Positions 34,561 to 45,691 of a stretch of 64,000 nucleotides of DNA are shown here, one piece after another. Made by a program: the position numbers and the translations under genes. Numbering within the stretch: position 1 is the stretch's first letter; every line of letters begins with the position of its first letter. The notes beneath the pieces were generated by a model. That model was given only the letters and a program-made list of their open reading frames with translations, was not told the origin of the DNA and ran no database searches. The DNA comes from Cephalopachus bancanus (lineage: Eukaryota > Chordata > Mammalia > Primates > Tarsiidae): positions 1,240,001 to 1,304,000 of the forward strand of contig JAPVLO010000401.1 of NCBI GenBank assembly GCA_027257055.1, written 5' to 3'.

Positions 34561-36390
34561 CCTTCAACTGTCTTTTATATATTGCATACTTTTTCAAACA
34601 GACTCTCCTGTTATATCAAATACTGAGAACAGGTACTACTCAAACTTCTATCTTACCATTCCTCATTTTATTCAACAAGTATTTAATGGATATCTTCAAG
34701 GTCTGGAAATTTGTTAGTCTTTGAAGAAAATGTCAGAGTAATAATTCTGCCTTCATGGAGCTCACTGGTTGCATCATCCTTTTACTAAATCAAGTATGCT
34801 TTCCTGCTCACTCCCTTTTCTGCTGCTATGGATGTGTTCTTTCTAGTTCTGTTCTACTTTCCTAAGTCAAATAGTATCATTCCTCAGGAAAGATCAGAAT
34901 TCATTTTCCTATGGAGTCTTTGTAACACAATTTATTTGCATTAACATCAGACTCCGATAATGATTTACTCTTTATTTAGTTTACTTCACCTAATCTAAAG
35001 TTGCATGGAAAATATTGTAATAGGCGAGACATGGGTTAAATTTGTTTAGGACTCTAATCTCCTTTGAGTAGGGATTAGTACTTGTATAAATAGTGCCCCA
35101 AGAAAGAACTGATTCCAGATTGCTGAAGAACTAAAGTTTTCTTTGATGCAAAGTGCTAAATGACGTAGCATACTCAAGATGTATAAACAGCTCATAGTAT
35201 CCATCTCTACAGATAGGAGTGTTTCCACCTACTGGCTGTAGAATTTCACAATAAGAAATACTATACAGGAAATTTCTGTTTTTTTCTTTATATTTATTTC
35301 TGTTGTAGGCATAAGGCTTTTTTTTGTTGTTGTTGTTTGTTTGTCTTGGTCTTCTCATTTACTCCAAAACCTGCCAGGCTTCTATAGTCCCAACCTTTGG
35401 AATGATTGATTCAACTAGCCAGAATGTTGTATTCTAAAAATTAGGCAGCTATTTTAATATCCAAGGTATCCAAAGAGACATCAAAAAGCTTAAGGAAGCC
35501 TGTTGGACACAGAACATGTTGCTAGAGGACTGAGAAAAATGGGTAAGATTTATGTAAGAATGGAATTGAGTAGGGACTTGATTAGCAATAGTTGAGGACA
35601 GAGGATTCTGTTGCTCCAAAGACAATATGGGAAATTGTGACTGGTGTTTGTTACATCATATGAGAGCAAATGACTTCAGAATTCTCTAGGAAAGTTGAAA
35701 TTTATATAAAATGTCTTTGTATATCTGTATGTTGAGAATATATCATGAAACTCAGGACTAGATAAGATTTCTGTTAGAGAAAACCCATGTCAAACCGGTG
35801 CTATTGAAGATAGCACACTTTTAAAAAAAATATTTGAATATGAATAAATATTCTGTGTGAGCCCAAGAAAATGAGAAAGGGTTGAGGGATGAAAACATCT
35901 ATATCATATGAAATATATTAGAGGGCTGTCATTGGTTTCTTTGAAATAAGCATGAATGTGATCTTTATAGAAAAACTGGTATTATTTGAAAAGTAAACTT
36001 TAAAATGTTTACATTTTTTGAGTCAGTAATTTTTGTTCTAAGATGCTTACTATAGAAATAACCATACATGCATTTAAATATTTATATAAAAGAATGTTCA
36101 CTATACTATTGCCTATAATTTTAGAAAGGCTACTATAACAGCTACAATGTATTGAGTTATTAAAATGTTTCTGATGTTATGCTTGGTGATTGGCACTGAG
36201 AGAATAAAATGAAGGAGAGTGAAAAAAATATAAGAGAATATAAATATTAGAGCATTGCCTACACCTTCCATTTTCTATCAACTTCATAACGACTTTTCAG
36301 GACTTGGACCACATTAAAGCTTAAAGACTCAGAAATGGCTTAAGTAAGATTTTGTAACACTCTGGGAAAATGCTCCACCTCAACCATGCT
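34561..36390. other. Intergenic DNA, nothing recognised
   Basis: AT-rich sequence with short open frames only. The start (TTCAACAAGTATTTAATGG, TTCTGCCTTCATGGAGCTC) looks like the beginning of the same old non-coding repeat found at 40190 and 40950. Confidence 0.4.
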
Positions 36391-36394
36391 GCAG

Positions 36395-36605
36395 ATTGGT
36401 ATACTGAAATTATGTTGTACAATATGATAGCCACTAGTTGCAAGTAGCTACTTAAATCCAGACTAAAAATTCATTTTTCCAGTCCCACTAGACACATTTG
36501 AAATGCTCAATAGCTACATGAAGCTTCTTGCTACTACATTTGAGATTCAGGTATAGAGTATTTTCATCATCAAAAAAAGTCTATTGCAAAGCATTGCTCT
36601 AAAGG
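36395..36605 (+). mobile_element. Old hAT-like DNA transposon remnant
   Basis: ATGATAGCCACTAGTTGCAAG, CAGTCCCACTAGACACATTT, GAAATGCTCAATAGCTACATG and AAAGTCTATTGCAAAGCATT follow a frequent MER-type non-autonomous element. The subfamily was not determined. Confidence 0.4.
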
Positions 36606-37190
36606 TTCAACACAGACAGCATTGAGTAGAATTGTTGTTTTGTTGAGCAAAGGAAAAAATTCACTCTTCCATCTTACTTCACCCAATGCAGTCTATAGTC
36701 ACTTTTTAGCATTTTTAATCACCTAAAGCTGTTCCAACATAATAAATGTAGATTTCCACTTTCCTTCATTTCAGTCTGTCAATTATTCTCAACATATCTA
36801 TTTTTTTAAATTCATTGGACCCCCAGTCTATTGATCCCTCCATTTTTTCTCTATTCATTAATAATTTGATGTTCAATGAAAACATAGTGAAGTATGATTA
36901 TTCTGTAGAATTTTGTAGTAAATGCCTTTTATCACCTTAAAGAAGCTCTTTAAAAAAAAAAACCCAAACAAACAAGGTACATGCAATAATGTAATACATT
37001 CATATAATATGTAAAAATCAGATCAGTATAATTGAGATATTCTTTACCTTAAATATTTGTCTTTTCTTTATGGTAGAAGCATTCAAATTATTCTTATCTA
37101 GGTATTTTGAAATATAAAATAGAATATTGTCAATTGTAGTTAATTTACTGATCTATCAAACACTAGGTTTTTTTCTTCATCAGACTATTT
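36606..37190. other. Intergenic DNA, nothing recognised
   Basis: AT-rich sequence without a visible gene or repeat. Confidence 0.5.
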
Positions 37191-37660
37191 TTACCCATTA
37201 ATTGAATTCTCTATATCCTCCTTTTTCCCTATCCTTCTTGGATAACTTTTTTTTTTCTATTTAGAGTCTGTGAATATTTTCATCAAGAGTGGACATTTTA
37301 TCAAATGCCTTTTCTACAGCTCTTTAGATGATAATATACGTTTAAGATTTTTGACTTTTAGTAATAGCTATTGTGACTGGTGTGAGAGATATCTCATTGT
37401 GGCTTTGATTTGCATTTCTCCAATGATTAGTGATATTGAAGATTTTTGAACAGCAGACACTGAGGATTCCTAAAGAGGGGAAGGCAGGAGGGAAGGTAAG
37501 GATTAAAAAAACAACCATTAGGTACCATGCTCACCAACGTGGTGATGGGCTCAATAAAAACCCAAATCACACCATCACACAATATACCTATGTAACAAAC
37601 CTGCACATGTATCCCAATTCTAAAATAAAATAATTTATAAAAATTAAAAAAATACTTTCC
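37190..37660 (+). mobile_element. L1 3' end with 5' inversion (twin priming)
   Basis: 37190-37448 reads as L1 in reverse (GTGACTGGTGTGAGAGATATC, ATTTGCATTTCTCCAATGA). 37449-37660 reads as the L1 3' UTR forward (ATACCTATGTAACAAACCTG, CACATGTATCCC) with an A-rich tail. This head-inverted arrangement is the usual result of twin-primed L1 insertion. Confidence 0.7.
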
Positions 37661-37719
37661 CTTTATTCTATTGATACAGTAAATTACTTTAATTGATTTG
37701 TTTCAATGTTAAGCCATCC

Positions 37720-39980
37720 ATTCATGATTTTTAAAAATGCAAACAAATCAAAACTTATCAGAAGACCAGAAGTAGAAGAAATTTCCTCAACCTGAACTAA
37801 AAAAACCTGCAGATAGCATTATACTTAACTGTGAGAGACCTTAAATTTTTTCCCATAAGATTGAGAACAAAAGTCAGTGGCGCACCTGTAATCTCAAGCA
37901 CTATAGGAAAGGGAGGTGATGGGATTGCCTGGGCCCAGGGGGTCAAGACCAGCCCAGGCAACTTGGCGAGACCTCGTCTCTACAATTAAAAAAAAATTAA
38001 CCTGTGGTGTTGGTGCCCACCTATAGTTCCATCTACTTGAAAGGCTGAGATGGAAGAATCCTTGAGCCCAGCAGGTCAAGGTCGCGGTGGCTATGAGCAT
38101 GCCACTGCATGCCAGCCTGGGTGACAGAGTGAGACTCTGATTAAAAAAAAAAAAAAGATTGAGAACAAGGCAAGGATGCATGCTTCCACCACTTTTATTT
38201 TGTAACATAGTAGTCTGGAGATGGCATGGAGGTCCTAGACAGTGCAATAAGTCAAGAGGGAAAAAAATGTAAATAGAAAAGGAAAAAATGCAGCTGTCAT
38301 TATTTTTATTTAACATGATACTCCATATTTTAAAAATCCTAAGAAATAGATTTTTAAAAGTCGATATTGCTTAATGACAAAAGATGTGCAAGACCAGAAC
38401 ACTGAAAGATATGAACTTTTCTGAAAAAAAATAAAGAAAACTTAAAGTTATACTATGTTTATGGATTTTATAACTCAATATTACTAAGATGCCAAATCTA
38501 CCAAAATTGATCTATAGAGTCAAAGCAAACTCTACCAAGATACCAGCAATATTTTTTTCATAAACTGACAAGCAAATTCAAAAACTTTGTACAAAATTAC
38601 CAAGAACCTAGAGTAGCTACAACATTTTTGAAAAGGAGGAACATTGTAAGAATTTTGCAAGACTTGATTCTAAGACCTATTATAAAGCAATAGTAATCGA
38701 GACAGAATGATATTGGGTCTGGAAATAGCTCTAAACCATTTATGTTTCACTGATATTTCACAAAGATTCCAAGTCAATTCAGTTGGGAAACAATACTCTT
38801 TATAACAAATGATGCTAAATAAACTGTATAGCAATGTTTAAAATAATAAACTTAATCCCTTGCCTTATACCTCATGCCCAAACTAACTCAAAATGGAGCA
38901 CAAACCTAAATAATAGCTAAAAGTATAAAACTCCTAGAACAAGATGAGAAAATCTTACTGAACTTGATTTTGACAATGCAAACCCTACCAGAAATCTCTT
39001 TTACATAGAACACAAAAAGCAAAAACTGTGAAGATCAAATTAATAAATTGGACTTCATAAAAATTTTAAACTTTTGTTTTTGAAAATATTTGCAAACATA
39101 TATTCAACAAAGACCTCATTTTAAGAAACATAAGGCACACTTACGATTCAATTTAAGGTAAACATCTCAGTAAAAACAAGGCTAAAGATTTGAGTAGCAT
39201 GTTTACATATATAGGTATACAGCAAATAACCACATGACAAAATACTTAACATCACTTGTAATTAAAGAAATGTAAATTATAACTGTGATAAAATACCACT
39301 CCATGTTTAGAAAGACTAAAATTAAAAACTACTCATGTCAACTGTTGTTGAAAATGAGGAGGAACTGAAAATCTCAAACACTGCTGTTGAGAACGCAAAA
39401 TGATACATCACATTAATTAACAGTTTGGCAATTTTTTAAAAGCTTGGATATACATCTCTCACATGACCCAGTTATTGTACTTCTAAGTGTCAAAAATAAA
39501 TAAAAATGTGTGTCCACACACAGATTTATAAACAAGTGTTCATAATTTTTTTTAAATTTGTAATGGTCTCAAACTGGAAATAATCTAAATGTCTATATAC
39601 AGGTGGTTAGATAAAGAAATTGTGGTATATTCATATAAGAAAGTACTAGTCAAAACTGGAGGGAATATATTATCATATATGCAACAACATAGTTGGATCT
39701 CAAAATGATTATATTAAATTTAAAAAGTCAAGCAAAAAGAAGTACCTACTGCTTTATTACCTTAATATAAAATGCTATACAATGTAATTTAATTTATACT
39801 GATGAAGGCAGTTCAGTGGTCAATTTTCAGTTTTCACAGTGGTAGGGAGAAATGGGAGAAAATTTCTGTGGGCGAACATTATATTTGTTATCTTTGCCTC
39901 ATGAGTGAACTAATATGCCAAAACTCATTAAATCGTACACTTTGTGTATGTTCAGTTTATAGTGTATAGATTATTCTTCT
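37720..39980 (+). mobile_element. Old L1 ORF2 3' part, + strand, Alu inside
   Basis: Decayed ORF2 text: TTGAGAACAAGGCAAGGATG, a GATATTGGGTCTGG block, ACAAAGATTCCAAGTCAATT, AAATAATCTAAATGTC and CAAAGATGTCAATTC. Stops occur in every frame. An Alu at 37871-38154 splits it, duplicating AAGATTGAGAACAA. Confidence 0.75.
37871..38154 (+). mobile_element. Alu SINE, + strand, 5' shortened
   Basis: It starts AAGTCAGTGGCGCACCTGTA, lacking a little of the left end, and ends in a poly-A. Target duplication AAGATTGAGAACAA at 37857-37870 and from 38155. Confidence 0.93.
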
Positions 39981-40189
39981 ACAAAGATGTCAATTCTGTA
40001 AAACAGCTGTGACTGCATATTGTTTGGAAAGTCTTCTCATTTTTCTGAGAAAATGCGTATCCCAGATTGAAGATCACTGGGCTATAGTATTAAAAGAAAA
40101 GATGGAAGAGGAGATGTCAGATCTTTTTCTGCATGGCAGATGTATTCAGGATGCATGCCACTGACAACGTAAAGTTCTTAAAGCTGTGG

Positions 40190-40740
40190 TTGATTTATTC
40201 ATTCAAAATATTTATTGAGTTTCTACAAAACACTAGAACTTTGACTGAACAAAAAGGATAAAGTCCCTGCCCCTTTTTGTTCTTATAGTTAGTGAGAAGA
40301 TAATATACAAACATATTTTATGCAATCAAGTAATTTTAAAAAATTTTGGCAGCCGAGTAGGGCAAGAAGTTAGAGAATTTTAAATGTTACATTATAACAT
40401 TGGTCAGGCAAGCACCTATAAAGCAGCAGTGGCATGGCAGAAAAATGACTGAAGTGAAAAATAGATATCTGGAGGCAAAATATTCCAAGTAGAAGAAAAT
40501 AATTATAAGCGCTTTGAGACAGGAATTAAAATGAAATATTTATGGGCTATCAAGGAGGCCTGTGTTGCTGGAAATTGATGACTGACTAGGAAAATTGTAG
40601 AAAATATTGTCAGAGGGATAAACAGGGAACTGATTCTGTAGATTCTTGTGGGATGTAGAAATAATTGAGTATTTTAAGTAAGCTAGAAAGCCACACTGGG
40701 AGTTTTGAATACAATTTTCACATAGAATTCCATCATTTAG
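40190..40740 (+). repeat. Old non-coding interspersed repeat, copy 3
   Basis: TTCATTCAAAATATTTATTG, AAAGTCCCTGCCCC, GGTCAGGCAAGCACC, and GGAGGCCTGTGTTGCTGG have the same order as the copy that begins at 40950. No coding content. Confidence 0.4.
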
Positions 40741-41209
40741 CATTCATCAATGATGTGTTTACTCTTTCAATGAAATGAATTGTTGTTTTCAACTTTTTGA
40801 TAACATCCATTGATGGCTGAATCACTGCTTCTTACACAATTGTAGAAAGCTTTCTTACCATTTAAAAATATTGCAGTTTAAGTTTTTGCCTTTAACATCA
40901 CTGTTCTACATTGTTTTAAATAACAATTTTATTTATTTATTAATTTTAAACTGCTTATTGAGTTTTACTAGATACTAGGTACAATACTAGGTATTGAGAC
41001 TAAAGTAGTGAACAAAAAAGACAAAATCTATCCTTGCTCCTCTGAAACTTACCTTGTATTGTAAATTTATGTTGCTGAGGAAAAGCAAGGCTGACAATAA
41101 ACAAAATATGTGGGTAAACTTCATAGTTTGATGAATAATCAGAGGAAAATAAAGGAGCAAAATACTGTATTGAGTGTCAGAGAGAGTAATATAAAAAAGT
41201 AGAGAAAAC

Positions 41210-41510
41210 CAGCTGGGCACAGTGGCTCAACTCTGTAACCCCAGCACTGTAGGAGATGGAGGCGAGTAGATTGCTTGAGCTCGCAGGTTCAAAACCAGCC
41301 CGGACAACTTGGCAAGACCTTGTCTCTACAATAAATCAAAAATTAGCCAGGTGTGTTAGTACGCGCCTGTAGTTCTGGTTACTTGGAAGGCTGAGGCAGA
41401 CGGATCACCGGAGTCCAGCAGATGGGTGCTGGGGTGGCTGTGAGAGTGCCATTGCACACCAGGCTGGGTGATGGAGTGAGACTTCAACTCAAAAAAAGGA
41501 AAAAAAAAAA
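41210..41510 (+). mobile_element. Alu SINE, + strand
   Basis: AGCTGGGCACAGTGGCTCAA to a poly-A tail. Short target duplication AGAAAAC at 41203-41209 and from 41511. ACAATAAATCAAAAATTAGC is present. Confidence 0.92.
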
Positions 41511-41911
41511 AGAAAACTTCACTGAGAAAATATCATTTGTGTAGGTACTAACATATGGTGAGGGAGTAAGCTGCACAACTATCTGTACATAACATTCCAG
41601 ACAGAAAGAACAAAATGAATAAAAATTTGCAATAAAGAATTTATATATGTTCCTTAAAGCTATACTTTAGATTTTATGCTCAGTGATGTGGGAAACCACT
41701 GGGGGATTTGAGCAGAGCAGTGACATGATATGACTTTTTTTGATACAGTGACTCGCTGCTGTATTGAGATTTATGCTGGGGAGTAAGGTTGGGGAACAGG
41801 GACTTCGACTGGTCAAGAAACAAGCTGAGTGAAAGTAGTTAAATTCTGGATATATTTTGAAATTAGAGCCAGATATGAATCCGAGCAACAGGAAAATAAG
41901 AATAATTCCAA

Positions 41912-41920
41912 AGTGTGTGT

Positions 41921-41972
<52 letters not shown>
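41912..41972. repeat. (GT)n microsatellite
   Basis: GTGTGTGTGTCTGTGTGT.. for about 60 bases with one interruption. It creates a spurious Cys-Val open frame. Confidence 0.95.
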
Positions 41973-41974
<2 letters not shown>

Positions 41975-42426
41975 GTGAAATGACAGATTTCCAGTTTACT
42001 GAAATGGGAATTATTTCAGGAGGAGAGGTTTGGGAAGGGAATATGAGGAAACAGGTTTGAAAATGTTTAAAGTATGAAATGCCTATAACGTATATGCATG
42101 GAGATGGTGAGGAGACAGTGGATGAATCTAGAGTTTAGGGGTAACTTGGCCAGAGATAAAAAATTTGGGAATTATCAACATAAAGTTGGCATTTAAAGAC
42201 ATGAAAATAGATGAAGTCACATACACACAGTTTGAATCTTGAGATGCTTCAATTAAGAAGCCAATGATATGCAAATAAATTTGTAAAAGAAGTGCAAGTG
42301 GAGAAGTCAGTGAATTAGAAGACAAACCATAAAGGATAGCATCCTGGAAAGTGTTGCTAAGGAATAGAAAATTATTATTTTAGAAAAATACTACTAGTAG
42401 TTTAGTAATATTAAAAAAATCGAACC

Positions 42427-42701
42427 TAGCCGGGCTTGGTGGCTCAGCCTGTAATCCCGCGCCTTTGGGAGGCTGAGGTGAGTGGATTGCCTGAGCCTGC
42501 GGGTTCGAGACCCACCTGGGCAGCGAGACCTCATCTCTACAATAAAATCACAAAATCAGTCGGGCATGGTAGCACATGCCTGTAATTCCGGCTACTTGGA
42601 AGGCTGAGGCGGAAGGATCGCTGGAGCCCAGAAGGTCGAGGCTGCGGTGGCCGGGAGTGGCCACTGCACTCCAGTCTGGGTGACAGAGTGAGACTCCAAA
42701 T

Positions 42702-42728
<27 letters not shown>
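42427..42728 (+). mobile_element. Alu SINE (young lemur type), + strand
   Basis: AGCCGGGCTTGGTGGCTCAG to a long pure poly-A (~35 A). Target duplication AAAAAATCGAACC on both sides (ending 42426 and 42742). The long clean tail and few changes mark a recent insertion. Confidence 0.95.
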
Positions 42729-42737
<9 letters not shown>

Positions 42738-44100
42738 GAACCATTGCATGTAGTCTTTAGATAATTTATGGCTTGGAAAGAGTAGTTTGAGTGGAATTTT
42801 GGGGAAAAAAACTGATAGGAGTATGCTGATTAGAAAATGTATAGAAAGACATGGAAAATAGTAATTATGGATGAAGTTTTTTCTGTAAAACTATAGTAAT
42901 AGTTGGAAAAAGAATGAAATCAAAAGAGAAAATTTAAAAGATGGGAAAGTGAACAGCATGCTTATATGTTGATGAGAACATTTCTCTAGAAAAATAAAAT
43001 ATTCCTGCAAACACTAGGAGAGGAGGAAATCCGATTCACAAGTAGAGGTTGGCCTTAGCTTAAACACAGACAGTTCAAGTCAGAACATGTAGTACTAGTG
43101 CTTATGTATGTAGATGTGCTCAAGAAAGTTTTTGTAATATTTTTCTTTATTTTTGCCAGAGAAATAGGTCACCAGCTGAAGGTGGGGATAGGAAATGATA
43201 TGTTAGAATTTCAAGAGAAAAGATGAATGAATTTTGTATGGAACATGAAATGACATGAATTAGAAAGCTGAAGTATGAGTTCTAGGGAGAAAAAAGGCTC
43301 ATTGGGATTTTAGGATCATAAATTTAAAGTTACCATAGTTGATGGGTTTTCTTCAGCTCCATTTAGCTCTGTGACTGAATGAGCAGAGTTGTATGAGACT
43401 TGAACTTAGAGTTGTGTTGACAAGGAAATGATGCAAGATAATCAAATGACATGGAGTTATATGGAAAAGAGTGAGTACCACAATAAAAAAAATTTAACCT
43501 GTATGTGAAAGCAAATGAGGACAAGAGAGGGATAAGGAACAGTGAAATCTCTGGCAAAATCAATATATAGACTTTAGATCCTGGTTAGTGGTAGCATTGT
43601 TGAATCCAATGCACTACAGAATGTGAGGTTGAAAGGTAAACAGTGTGCTCCATCCATTAAACTGAAATTTTGAAGGGATTGCAGTAGATGTGACAAAATC
43701 TAGATATGTCCACATAGTTGGATAGAAGCCAAGATAATTGAAGAAGTGAACCTAAGAAAACCAAGAAGCCAGAAAATTAAAAGGATTCTCTTCATGATCA
43801 TTGAAATCACCACAAATTAAAATAGTAGCTGGATTTTGAGAGACTAGCTTTGAATCAAGAGTTAAATTTTTTATGGAATAAGTGACAGTGACTGAGGATT
43901 GTTAATCAATTCAATAAGAAAAATAAGTAATAGAGTCCTTTGATAAGAAATTCAAAATTATAGATTCTAGGGAAGAAAGGTAGGGGAATGAAGAGGAAGT
44001 AGCCAAGTGAGGTAAATTGGAAACAAGATCACCTGCTTGGGAGCAATATAGAGGATAAATCAATTCACATTTATCATGGCTGCAGGAGAGGTGGTGTCTC

Positions 44101-45030
44101 TGGGAAGGGCAAAGTTTTAGTTAGATCAAGAAGTGAAGCTGAACAATTCAAAGAGGCTGAATATTAGGCACATTTCACTCATGATTAGTTATGAATTCCA
44201 GAAAGCTCAAGAGAGGGATTTCAATTCAGGATTGGGAGAGGCGTTGGGGCAGAGGCAAAAACATGAGTGTGCAGAGCCATGTAACAATTAGACAAAAGGT
44301 GATGAACGACCAGGGAGTCCCTAATTTCTTATGGTGTTGACTACCATAGGAGAGATAATTCACACAATAAGGTTAGTTGTGACGATGTGAGAGCTTTGAG
44401 CATTGATGGGTCTGGAAACTTGTGGATGCTTTCCAGGAATATATAGCTTTCTAGAGCTACCTCTTGACCTAACCACCAAGGGAGGTATAGTGGGCTGGTA
44501 ATGGCAGGCTTTCTCTGAGTCTGAAGTCTTCCTTTTAAGGTATGGCTGTGGTATCCATCTAAGAACTATGGGAATAAATACTATTGGAAAAGATTACTGG
44601 GCATCTATCTCAGGGATTTTATATTTACTCATTTAATATGAATTAACTGCTTAAAAATTTTATAATATGAAAATGTCATACAATGAATCTAATTAGATAT
44701 TGAATTTATATTGTACCAGCTGCTGTGTAAGAACTTTATTTACACAAATTTTTTTCCAAATATTTACTTTTACTTTATAGATGTGAACACTGGTGCTCAG
44801 ACGGGTTAAATAACCTACTTAAATTCATACACATGGCAAGCATATAAACATCAACGTTTATCAGATTTCAGGGCCATAACATTTTATCTGAACAGTGATG
44901 TTCATTATTAAAATAAATATCAACAGATTATTTTAAGCAAATTTTCCAATTCTATTGACTAAAGACTCTTAGCATAATATTGTTCTTGAATGAAGTTCTG
45001 CAACATCTTTCCTCTGACCATTCTTTTAAA
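44101..45030. other. Intergenic DNA, nothing certain
   Basis: Possibly the tail of the preceding repeat up to about 44420. 44700-44900 has MIR-like wording (TTACTTTATAGATGTGAAC, TAAATAACCTACTTAAATTC). No gene. Confidence 0.4.
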
Positions 45031-45690
45031 AAATTATTTAACTTTATTTTATTTTAGATTTAATGAATACATGTGAAGAATTATTACATAGGTATATTGT
45101 GTGATGGTGAGATTTGGGCTTGTCATGAGCTTGCCTCCCACTCCCCAAGTATGGTTCCCAGTGGGTGGTTTTGCAGCCCTTATGCCTCTACCCTCTCTCT
45201 TTTCTGTAGCTGTCTCTAGTGTCTGCTGTTACCATCCTTGTGCCCATGTTTGCTGAGTATTTAGTTCCCACTTATGAATGAGTACATGCAGTATTCAGTC
45301 CTCTATTTCTGTGATAATTTGCTGTAGCTGCATCCATGTTGCTACAAATGATATGATTTTGTTCTTTTTTTGTGACTGTAGTATTCCATGTTGTATATGT
45401 ACATTTCTTTATCCATTCTACTGTTGGTGTACACCTGACTTGCCTCCATGTTTTTGCTATTGTGAATGGTATTGCAATAAGTATAAGAATGGAGGTATCC
45501 TTTTATGGAATAATTTATAATTTTTTTGGTATATATCCATGGTGGGATTTCTGGGTTAATGATTAGCTCTTTTGAGGAATCTCTGAATTTTCTTCCACAG
45601 AGGTTGAACTAGCTTTCACTGATCCATAGTGTACAGAGTATTGCCTTTTCACCAATATATGCTGTTTTTTTACCTCTTAATAATAGTCAT
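45030..45690 (-). mobile_element. L1 3' fragment, - strand
   Basis: Reverse-strand L1 3' UTR/ORF2 end: ATACATGTGAAGAATTATTAC, GGTGAGATTTGGGCTTG, ATGAATGAGTACATGCAG, CATGTTTTTGCTATTGTGAA. It stops abruptly at about 45690, where a forward L1 begins. Confidence 0.8.
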
Positions 45691-45691
45691 T

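Larger units (their letters stand above)
40950..44100 (+). repeat. Old non-coding interspersed repeat, copy 4 (longest)
   Basis: It starts TTATTGAGTTTTACTAGATA and continues through GAGCAGAGCAGTGACATGAT, TTCTGGATATATTTTGAAAT, GGGAATTATCAACATAAAG and TGGCATTTAAAGACATG. Two Alus (41210-41510, 42427-42728) and a GT microsatellite have entered it. This is the most complete copy in the window. I recognise it as a widespread ancient mammalian repeat but cannot name it. Confidence 0.45.

Noticed and set aside
41857..42060. Open frame with a Cys-Val run
   Set aside because: Produced by the GT microsatellite.
45278..45566. Cys-rich open frames
   Set aside because: They are reversed L1 3' sequence, not a gene.
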